Source: Allomyces macrogynus ATCC 38327 (taxonomy: Eukaryota > Blastocladiomycota > Blastocladiomycetes > Blastocladiales > Blastocladiaceae). From it: 19,504 nucleotides of DNA. Positions 1 to 8,446 of the stretch are shown here, one piece after another. The position numbers and the translations under genes were made by a program. Under the pieces are notes generated by a model. It made no database searches. It worked only from the letters and a program-made list of their open reading frames with translations, and was not told where the DNA came from. Numbering within the stretch: the first letter of the stretch is position 1; every line of letters begins with the position of its first letter. The DNA is taken from the NCBI GenBank assembly GCA_000151295.1, contig GG745329.1, forward strand, positions 2,013,193-2,032,696, written 5' to 3'.

Positions 1-1204
1 TGCGTCGGCATCAACGACGGCCAACGACTGACGCGGCGTGACGCGCAACGATAGGGATATTCCGGGACGCGGCTTCGGCATCCAAGTGGACAGCCTGTAC
101 ACGTATCGCATCGACAACCGCAACCCGTCGGCGCCGCTATGCAGTCCGGCGCGCCAGGTTCGCTCGCCTTCCATCACGCTGCGCATCACACCGCTCTCTT
201 CCTGACCTCGATCGTTCGACTTCCCTCCCTTCTAGTCGTCGCCGACGGCCTACACGAATCCGTTCCCCATGACCGTCGCCGCGCCCGGCCAGCCGCTCAC
301 GACCGTGTGGAAGCCCAACGCCACATTGCCAACCCGAACCCGATTCGCGTCCTTTGTTTCCCGCGCGGGATCAAGACCATGCAGCGCGGCGACCTCGACA
401 AGCCCGCGAGCGCGGTCGGGCATTCTCGAGGTCGGCCGCATGCGGTTCAACGCCAACTGCAAGGACCCAAAGGACCCGTTCACTGACTGCAGCGACGCGT
501 TCACGGTGCCGTCCGGGTGGCGCAACGGCGAGACCTACGCGTGCACCTGGTTCTGGAACTTTGATGGTAACCCGGCTGGCGAAGAGTACTCGACGTGCTT
601 CGACATCAAGGTCGCCGCGACGGCGAAGGCGGCGTCGGGGAGTGGCGCGACCGGGTTCGAGAGCGGTCCGGCGAGTGGTAAGCCGGCGGTGGCGGCTCCT
701 GCAGCATCGGCCGCACCAGCAGCTCCAGCGGTACCGGCACCAGCACCTACCGCGGCACCGGTCGTACCAGCAGTCCCTGCATCCCCCGCCAAGCCCGCGA
801 CTCCGAGCTCCGCCCCGCAACCAGCTGCGATCCCGTCGAGCGCACCACCCGCCAAGACGACCGCGACGCCGCCATCCCCGCAGTCGCCACTGAGCAAGTT
901 TGCGCCGCGTCCCAAGGCTGTCGAATCCGTCCCCATGCCCGCGCCGAAGTCCGTGGTCATCACGCCGCCGCAGCCACTGCCCAAGATCACCATGTCGCTG
1001 CCGTCGGTGCCGCCGTCGGTGCCCGCGCAGGCCAAGAGTGTGCCGGCCGTGCAGTTGCCAGTGCCGGGCAAGGGAGCCCGGGCCATGAAGGAAGTGGTGG
1101 CCAAGGTCATGTCGCGCTTCATCGCCGCGCACAAGGGGACCGAGGCAAGGATGGGCGTCCCGTTCCGCGCTTCGCGTGCGAGCGAGACTGAAGTGACCAA
1201 GTGA
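1..1204 (+). pseudogene. Partial secreted-type Cys/Trp-rich protein with Ala/Pro-rich tail; frame disrupted near the left edge
   Basis: I do not recognise the family with certainty. A segment at 424-625 encodes a Cys- and aromatic-rich module (FNANCKD, FTDCSDAFTVP, YACTWFWNFDG, GEEYSTCFDIKV) that resembles the core of secreted fungal LPMO-like or chitin-active proteins; this is a resemblance only. It is followed by about 190 residues rich in Ala, Pro, Val and Ser, ending at TGA 1202-1204. The gene enters from outside the window, so no start or signal peptide is visible. Intron 158-235 (GTTCGC...CTAG) joins ...LCSPARQ to SSPTAYTNPF. Coding-like sequence runs in frame 1 (1-51), frame 2 (53-157 and 236-321), frame 1 (322-417) and frame 2 (419-1204), so three one-base shifts are needed. 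In 322-417 the frame-1 codons almost all end in G or C, as in the neighbouring genes, while frame-2 codons there do not. It is either a recent pseudogene or contains sequence errors. Confidence 0.5.
158..235 (+). other. Intron in the left-edge gene
   Basis: A 78-nt segment starting GTTCGC and ending in a pyrimidine-rich TTCTAG separates two protein-like segments in the same frame, ...PSAPLCSPARQ and SSPTAYTNPFPM. Its length matches the other introns of the window. The donor is weak, so the call is moderate. Confidence 0.5.
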
Positions 1205-1660
1205 GATCGACGGAAATGAGCGAGGGCAGCGAGTGGAGGACTTGTCTAGTTGAGGTCTAGCACCAGGCACTGTCATCATCATCAGCGTCGCCATCACGTT
1301 TTGCATCCACCTCCCACCTCCCCACACCGATTGTGATCCCTTTCCACGCTCTTTCGCACTCTACCCCATTTGTACGAATACATGGTCAATCATGTCGCGA
1401 TCGAATCTTGACGCTGCGCGATCCAGCGCTATGGAGGGCCGACTCTCGACATTCCTGGCCGCTTCTGACAGGACAACAAAGGCACACAGCGCGTCCTGTT
1501 CCCTCGGATATCTCGCGCGTCCACGTTCCCCACACGGCACGCGAAATGAATTTTGTTCGTGTTGCCAGCTGCACGATATATCCCCTTGCCCTCCCCTTCC
1601 AGTCCCAAGCACCGTCCACGCCAAGTCCCTCCGCTTCCAACCTGTTGCTCGTCCGTCTGC
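1205..1660. other. Convergent intergenic region, 456 nt
   Basis: This lies between the stop of the left-edge gene and the stop of the kinase, so it should hold both 3' untranslated regions. All three minus-strand frames were read for a missing kinase C-terminal hydrophobic motif (F-x-x-F-S/T-Y/F) and none was seen. There are no tRNA-like sequences. Overlapping open frames here look like chance frames in GC-rich DNA. Confidence 0.6.
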
Positions 1661-4609
1661 TCAATCATCAAAACCAGACACGGCCCCACTTGCACCCCTC
1701 AGATCGTCCTCCTCGATCTGCTCCGACGTAAACTCCTTGTCAAAGAAGGACGTGTCGAAATCGTCGGCCAAATCCGGTCGCCACGGCGGCGGCACTTCCT
1801 TGCGGAACAGCTTGACCCAATCCACGTCCTTGAAGAACGCGTGCTGCTGAATCTCGCGCGACCCGTTCTTGCCGGACCCGAGCCGCTTGCGGAAGTCGCG
1901 ATCGAGCAGCCGCGTGATCACTTCGGCCGCACGCACGCCGATAAACGTCGGGAACTCGAGCGGCGCGCGCAAGATCAGCTGGTAGAGAATGTCCGGGTTC
2001 GGGTTGTAGAATGGGTGGTAACCGCAGAGCAGTTCTAGCGATAGGAGATCGACGACAGGTCAGATGCGGGGGCGGCACGCATGGGCGGGATGGGATGCCG
2101 ACGCACCGAACAGGATCACGCCAAACGCCCACCAGTCAGCGGGGAACGAGTAGTTGATGCCTTCAATGACCTCGGGAGCTAGTTGTCGGAAAGACGGCAA
2201 TTAGAATCTGAGTCGCTGTCACTCGCGTGCAAATCGATGAGCGTACCGAAGTACTCGAGCGTGCCGGCCATGGAGAACGTCCGCTCGCCCTCACCCTTGG
2301 TGGAGATGCGCGATAGACCGAAATCGGCGATCTTGATGTGTCCCTCTGAAGTTGGATCAATGAAAAGTCGTGAGACCAAACATCCCGGCCAGCAAATCAA
2401 GAATAGCACCATACCCTTGTCGAGCAAAATGTTCTCGAGCTTCAAGTCGCGGTAGACGATGCCCTTGCCATGCAAGCACTGCAGCGCGAGCAAAATCTCG
2501 GCAGCGTAGAACTTGGCGCGCTTTTCCGGGAACCGGCCCGACTGGCTCAAGTGGAAGAAGAGCTCGCCGCCGTTCACGTACTCCATGACCAGGTACAGCC
2601 GCTCCGGGTTCTGGAACGCGAAATGCAGGCCGACAATAAATGGGTGCTTGATCGACCGCAAAATCTCCGACTCGGTGCGCGCCGTATCGGCCGACTCGGG
2701 ATCCTTTTGAATGACCTTAATCGCAAACACCTTCTTGGATACCTTGTGCGAGCACAGCAGCACTTTCCCGTACTTGCCCTTGCCGAGCACGCGGTGGAAC
2801 TCAAAGTCGTCAATGGTCGCGCGCTGCGACCGCGACCGCATCCGCGACGAGCTCGAGCGCTTGATTTCACCGGCGTTCAACCCGCCGTTACTGCCGGACG
2901 CGGCCTTGGCCCCGGCGACGTTGTTGACCGTCTGGATCCAGTCGTCGCGGTCCTGCACGGTGGCCGCGACAAACGTGTACATGACCTGCTGCGTATCGCT
3001 GTTGGTCAAGACAAACGTGCACTTGCCCGGGCTCGGCGCCATGGCCACGACATTCGACAACTGTGTCGACAAGACCGGGTCGCGCGGGGAGACGGCCGAC
3101 TCGCGCGACTCGCAGTACCGCATGTGCAACGTCCCCTTGTCGAGACTCACCCACGCCGTCGTCTCAGCGGCCATATCGGGCCCATCGACCGTGAGCCACC
3201 CTTCCTTGAAAATCATGTTTTCCGAGATTGCGCGCCGCTTCCACGACTCGGCCATATCGGTCGCGTCGGCCGCCAGCGTGTCGTTGAGCATCCCGAGAAG
3301 CTCCTCGATTTCGGCCTGGTCCTCTTGGATCCGCTTGTTGTCGGTCGACACGCCAAAGAACGTGGCGAGCTTGGCCACTTTGCGCTGCTTGGACCCGGCC
3401 GTCGACACGTCAGCCGTACCGTCACTGCCGGGCAGCTTGCCGTCGAGGTCGAGCGCGTCCTCGATCTCGGGCGCGGCGATCCCGTCCGACTTGCCGCGGC
3501 GGCGGAACAGAATGTACTCGGACTTGTTCCAAGCGCGCACAATGTCGTAAACGCGGTCGGTGTCCTTGATGGCCGGGTTGTCTGGTCGAGGAGGAGAATG
3601 TCAGTTTGGATGCACGTGTTGGTGATTGCCCGCGGCCAAGATACGTACCAGTGCCGTTGACGACAAAGAGGCCGTATTGGTCCTCGTTTTCGGCGATCAT
3701 GAGCTTGCGCAGAACGTGGCACGTCATGTCGCGCGCCGTCGCCTCGACGGGCATGGCGACAATGATGTGCGTCGCGTTGGCAAAATGGATGCGCAGCAGG
3801 AACGTCGGGACCGCTTGCCGCTTCTACACGATCCAAAGATCTTTCGGGGTCAGAATGCATTCCAGTTTCCTGGTGAGCTGAAAGAGGGCACGTACGTCGC
3901 TCGTGGACCGGCCCTTATCCGACTTGTCGACGATGCGGCGCAGCGCGCCGACATTATCTTCCTGGGCACCAAAGAAATTGGCCAATTTACCCGTGCGCAC
4001 GCGTTTATCGTGGCTCGCCGTCGTCGTGCGCCGTTCGCGCAATTCCTCGAGTTCAAGATCATCACGCCCCTGCGTCGGCTGCGACTGCGGCTGCTTGCGC
4101 AGCGTCGCATACGTCTCATCGCTGCTGCCACTTCCGGCACCCCGAATCTCGCGGCTCGACAGCGATCTCATCCCCGTCGTGCTGTTGGACTCGTGCAGCC
4201 CGACCGCCGCGGGATCCTCGTCGGCGGCGGGCACATCGGCATCGGCGTCGGGCGCTGTATCGTCGAGTAGTTCCTGCGAGACGGAAATGCGCCGCGTCAC
4301 CGGCTTCTTGATCTTGATGGCCTTGACCGCCGCGTCGGTCCGGTCGCCACTCGACGACGACGCGAGCGCGTACTCGACGGCCTCGTTCTCGCCGAGCTTG
4401 TTCTGGATCTTGCTCAGCTTGGCCGCCGACGATTTCTGGCCATGGAAAAGGCAGCAGTCAGCCAGGGGTCTGGGCGGGAGGGTGGAGGAGATTGGTCAAG
4501 GACAGACCAAGAACTGGGCCGGTGCCTCGCCGCCATGTTCGACGAGGTGGTGCAGGGCCTGGAGGTCAGCACGGTTCTGGATTCCCAGCTTATCGGCTAC
4601 GGGATCCAT
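1661..4609 (-). CDS. AGC-family Ser/Thr protein kinase with RA-like and PH domains (Akt-like architecture)
   Basis: Seven exons read on the minus strand: 4609-4508, 4435-3896, 3823-3649, 3581-2415, 2345-2247, 2178-2107 and 2034-1661, giving 842 aa. The sum of the exons is a multiple of three. The order is: a Ser-rich N-terminus; KLANFFG at about 184-190; an RA/ubiquitin-like fold at about 217-302 (FLLRIHFANATHI to EYILFRRR); a second KLATFFG at 343-349; a PH domain at about 394-494 ending in the usual Trp helix (DRDDWIQTV); and a kinase domain from about 532. Catalytic residues are present: GKGKYGKV 539-546, Lys561 in VFAIK, Glu576, YRDLKLEN with Asp651, DFG Asp669 and APE. The activation-loop acceptor is Ser686 (TFSMAGTLEY). 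The AGC tail retains FFDKEFT (815-821) but ends about 20 residues later without F-x-x-F-S-Y. It probably acts in membrane- or Ras-linked signalling, inferred from domains. The start is the first ATG giving a phase-matched splice; exon 1 is the least certain. Confidence 0.87.
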
Positions 4610-5368
4610 TCGTGAGCATCCGTTTCTCCCAACGAGAGGGGCGAGGGGGGGGGGGGGGGGTCGCCATACCCAATTTGTTCGCGCGCGTCACGGCCGGGCT
4701 GATGCCGGGAAGGCTTGACATGCTGTATCAGGGACGGACAGTGGTGTCGACGTGCCGTGGTGTGGACAGGGTAATCTTGCGACCAATCGGTAGGTGGAGG
4801 ATTTGCTGTCGCGCAAGTTGGTTCGGGAGCAGGTCGCGACAGTCGCTTCTCGACTATAAATCAGCGGATTCGCCGCCGCGTCGAGCAATTGAGCGGGTTC
4901 GACTGGGGCACCGGGGCGAGCAGGGGCGCGGTGAGGACGAGGGCTGGCCCGCGGACTTGACGACGCGTTGCTCTCGGTGTGTGAAGGACCCGACGGGGTC
5001 AAGAGTGCGTTTGCGGCGAGTAAACAGGCGGCCGCGTGGGTGGACGGTGCAGATGGTCAAGAGCGCCGAGGGCGTTTGACAGACTTGCTTTTTGCGCGGG
5101 GACGAGCTGTTGGCTCAAGAAACCGGGGAAGCTGAAGACGGCACGCCCTTTGATCTCAGCTCATTCCAACGTGACCGTGTCAATGACGGAAACCTAGGTT
5201 GTCAACGACTTGGGCCCTCGCTCCAGCAGCAGCCAGCTTTTGCAGTTTGCGGCTCGCGTTTGGCAATTTGCGACTTCCAACCTCCGCGACAGCCAGCAGT
5301 TCTCTTTTTGGCCAGTTTCTGACGAGCCCAACCTGTCGCATTCTGCTCGAGCGAAGAAATCAGTAAAC
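4610..5368. promoter_or_regulatory. Divergent intergenic region between the kinase and MED6, 759 nt
   Basis: The kinase starts leftward at 4609 and MED6 rightward at 5369, so this interval must carry both 5' regions. Visible elements are a run of 16 G at 4645-4660, a CCAAT pentamer at 4783-4787 and TATAAA at 4855-4860. The TATAAA is about 510 nt from the MED6 ATG, which is far for a direct role, so no promoter assignment is made. Open frames across the region lack ATG starts with coding-like composition and are treated as chance. Confidence 0.5.
4645..4660 (+). repeat. Homopolymer tract, 16 G
   Basis: This is an uninterrupted run of 16 G, preceded by GAGGGGCGA, in the divergent region just upstream of the kinase start. 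It lies on the template strand of the kinase transcript. Tracts like this can form G-quadruplexes and are error-prone in sequencing, so the exact length is uncertain. Confidence 0.9.
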
Positions 5369-6690
5369 ATGGCCGACAAGAACGCGCCCGAGCAGGAGGA
5401 TCGCACCGACTTGGTGTTCCGTGCTCCGCAGTTTCTCGAGGTAACAACGGGCCAATCGACAACGGGCGAATGTGCCGAACGGATATCTGCATCAATATCA
5501 GGAAAGTGACACGCACTGTCGCTGTCCGTCTTGTTAGTTTCATGGCGGTGGGATACCGACCCCGCAGCATGCGCTCGAGTACATCTCGCTGGCACCCGAC
5601 GTGTACGACCAGGCGTGTCTGAACGAGACCATCAAGATGCAGACGCAGTACAGTGCCATTGCTAGTGAGTCGCTCGATACCAGGTGCGTTTTGCTCGCTC
5701 TTCGTGTTTGCCGATGGCACCAGCGCGCTCCTCACGATCCCGTTCACGTTATGTCCATCGCAGCAAAATGACGGGCCCCGAGTATTGCATTTGGTACCAC
5801 GACGTCTTGGGCCAAAATTTCCACATTCTCAAGCACTACAAGCACTCGCCGACGCAGTACACCCCGCTCGCAGGGTATTACATCCTGCAGGGCGATCTCT
5901 ACCAGGCGCCCGACTTGTACTCGCTCTTGACGCTCCGCTTGGTCCGCGTCTTCTTGTTTGATTGCCGCCTTTCTTTGTGCTCGTCAACTGAGTCAGATTG
6001 CATCGTAGCGCAACTTCCTCGGCGCCATGAACGACGCCTTTTCGGCGTTCAGCAACCACGTGCACTTCCACCCGGCGCAAGGATACATGTGGGAAACGGC
6101 CACGGCCACGGCGGGACCAGATGCGGGAGCGGGCGATGGAACGTCGACCAAGGGGCCCGCGTCGAAAGGGCCGGGAACCACGGCCAAGTCGGCCACGTCT
6201 CGCGCGACCAAACAGTCGAAAAAGGGTTTGTCACCGTTTGATCTTATCCTGTTGCTGGCCAGTGCGCATCGCTGACGCCTCGATTCCTTTTTGTCGTAGT
6301 GCAACCGAACCCCGAGCAGCAGGAGCACCTGATGAACGCGCAGTTCATGGAACGCGTCGACATGCTCATCTACCAGAGCGCGCAGCGGCAGCACGTCTCG
6401 CTCGTCGAAAAGGTCCGCTGAGTTTGCCTGTTTCCTTGGACTTGCTCAGCGCGCTGTGCCTGACATTGTCGTGCCGTTTGCAGCCGGCTACGCCGCCACC
6501 AGAAAAGACGACGGCATCTGAGGCCGTTGCGGGTGGGCCACGCGACACGCCCGACATTTCGCTCGCCGGGTCGGTTCTGGGCAAGAAACGGCGCCCGAAG
6601 CGCGACCGTGACAGTGATGCTGGGAGCGTCGGGGGCGACTCGACCGTGAGCCGGAAACGCAAAAAAGTGAAGAAGGAGAAGCGCGTGTAA
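5369..6690 (+). CDS. MED6: Mediator of RNA polymerase II transcription subunit 6
   Basis: Six exons, 5369-5440, 5538-5683, 5764-5941, 6009-6225, 6300-6412 and 6484-6690, encode 310 aa ending in TAA. The protein is a head-module subunit of the Mediator co-activator, acting in the nucleus between activators and RNA polymerase II. The family core runs from FRAPQFLE (17-24) through ETIKMQ, GPEYCIWYH, TPLAGYYILQGDLYQAPDL (compare the conserved PLADYYII-G-YQAPDL of the family) to FSAFSNHVHFHPAQGYMWE, about residue 161. Then come a Gly/Thr/Lys linker, a short Gln-rich helix-like segment (206-242) and a highly basic C-terminus (GKKRRPKRD, SRKRKKVKKEKRV) that looks like a nuclear localisation signal. 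The intron 2 junction (AG|C, giving Ser73) was chosen because an earlier GTGAGT at 5665 breaks the frame. Upstream in-frame sequence has no ATG, so 5369 is the start. Confidence 0.93.
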
Positions 6691-6906
6691 CGGCGGCGGA
6701 TCACCGTGGGATCAATGGAGATGATGTTTTGTGATCATTTTCAAGCGCCTGTCAAAATGGTGGGGACTGGGGCCCACTGGGGATGTTGCTGCTTGAGCGT
6801 GCTCACGCCCAAACCATCCGCAACCCGACTTGTCCTCTACTCTCGGTCCGCTCAACTTCGCTCGATCGTTCCTTCTCCTTGCAACCAACTCGGCCAACTC
6901 GCTGCA

Positions 6907-8296
6907 ATGCCGTCCAGCATCATTAAGGCCTTCCGGCGCGCACTTCACGGTGTCCTGTTCGGCGCGTCGCTCGGCAGGTGAAGATCTGCCAACTCAATCA
7001 AGACCGACCGGGCCCAACCGAGCGATGATTTGGCTGATGTATTGGCCGCGCGACGAACAATACTAGCCTTGCCGTTCTGTGCAATATTGTTCAAGTCGTG
7101 ACGCTCTTGCTGTACCCGATCAACCGGAAACTCGTTGGGCAGATCAACGCCCTGATTTGCGATGCGATTTGGCGTACCATCAACGTGGCCATGGAGGTGC
7201 GCTCGAGAGTCCGCCAACGAGAACTGATAGATCGAGACTGAGTCTGACCTGGCTCGTGGTCGTCGTACCCGTCTTCAGCGCCGTAACGGTGCGCGGATCA
7301 CCTTTTCGGGCGACCACGCCGTGGTGCCGATGAACAAGCAGCCTGTGCTCGGCAGCATCAACCCGACGCTCCCGCCGACCGAGAGCGCCATTGTCATTTG
7401 CAACCACCTGTGCGCCATCGACTGGGCCGTCATCAACACGCTCGCGATCCGCCGCGGCATGCTCGCGCACGGCAAGTACTTTATCAAGAGCTCTATGAAG
7501 TACCTGCCGCTGTTTGGGCCGGTGCGTGCCTTACGCTTTACTCTGCGGCATTCCGAATGGCTGATGCGAGGGCTGCGGTGTTGTAGGGCATGCTGCTCGC
7601 CGGGTTCCCGTTCCTGAGCCGAAACTGGGCTTCCGTGCGTGTTCTGTTGCTTGTCCAGCGGTGCTGTCGAGTGGTCAATGTTCTCACCCACTCTTCTGCC
7701 GTTTCCAGGACCAGCACAAGATCGACGCCATTTTCAAGACGCTGCGAGAAGACCGGCTGCCGTGCTGGCTCATTTCGTTTCTCGAGGGCACGCGGTTGAC
7801 TCCCAAGAAGTTGGCTGAGGTATGTTCTCGCGCAAGCACGCTGCCGCTCTCATCCCTCCACTCTCATTTCCAGATCGTTTCGCTCACCTTTCTCCACCCG
7901 CCTACACAGTCGCAAGCCTTCTGCCAAAAGAACGGCCGCCCAGTCCTGCAAAATGTCATGTACCCGCGCAAAAAGGGTCTCGTCGCGACCCTCTCGGCAT
8001 TGCGCGATAGCCACGTGCACTACGTCTACGACATGACGATTGCCTACCGGTACCGCCCGACGGGCGCCGTGAACGAAGTGTTCCCGAACGTGGCCACGAT
8101 CCACACCGATTATCTCGGCGACGACTGGGATTTCCACTTGCACGTGGACCGGATTCCGATTGCCGACATCCCCGAGGACCCGGCCGTGGTGGAGCAGTGG
8201 ATCGAGGACCGGTGGGTCAAGAAGGACCAGCTGATTGCGCAGTGGAAGGCGGCGTGGCCAGGGACGAGCAAGGTGCCGATTCCGGCCAAGTTGTAG
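6907..8296 (+). CDS. PlsC-family 1-acylglycerol-3-phosphate / lysophospholipid acyltransferase
   Basis: Six exons, 6907-6977, 7067-7196, 7279-7521, 7587-7634, 7709-7819 and 7910-8296, give 329 aa. The acyltransferase motifs are in order: NHLCAID (catalytic His110, Asp115), a middle segment GKYFIKSSMKYLPLFGPGM, the phosphate-binding EGTR (190-193, inside SFLEGTRLTPKK) and VMYPRKKGL. The pattern NH-x4-D, EGTR followed by TP-x-K, then S-Q-x-F and YPR-x-KG is typical of the AGPAT3/4/5-LCLAT1 clade (yeast Cst26-like), enzymes that acylate lysophosphatidate or lysophosphatidylinositol on the endoplasmic reticulum. A hydrophobic stretch near residues 24-45 (LAVLCNIVQVVTLLLYP) is a likely membrane anchor. 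The exact acyl acceptor cannot be read from sequence. It lies 216 nt after MED6 on the same strand and is convergent with the PABA synthase, 150 nt away. Confidence 0.92.
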
Positions 8297-8446
8297 GAGG
8301 GAGTGTGTTCGTTGTGGCCCGGCGCGGGCCCAAGATTGAAGAGGTAGAACTTGTGTCCTGCAGTAATAATATGACCGGCATTCGTCTAAATTAATTGATG
8401 CGACCATCCACCGCCCCGCTCCCGCTCTCCTCCTCCTCTCGCGTGT
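8297..8446. other. Short convergent 3' region, 150 nt
   Basis: This separates the acyltransferase stop (TAG 8294-8296) from the PABA synthase stop (TAA, minus strand, 8449-8447). An AT-rich patch at about 8362-8400 (AGTAATAATATGA, CTAAATTAATTGA) stands out from the GC-rich surroundings and is the likeliest place for polyadenylation signals of either gene. Confidence 0.45.

Noticed and set aside
371..1327. Long minus-strand open frame (318 codons) opposite the left-edge gene
   Set aside because: It is Arg/Gly/Cys-rich with no recognisable domain and mirrors the GC-rich Ala/Pro tail on the other strand.
2470..3660. Plus-strand open frame of 396 codons opposite the kinase
   Set aside because: It is antisense to clear PH and kinase coding sequence; its composition follows from the codon bias of the real strand.
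4855..4860. TATAAA as the MED6 TATA box
   Set aside because: It lies about 510 nt from the ATG with no evidence of a transcription start near it; it is listed only as a visible element.
5665..5683. GTGAGT at 5665 as the donor of MED6 intron 2
   Set aside because: It matches the donor consensus but leaves the wrong phase for the only good acceptor (5763). The donor at 5684 keeps the frame.
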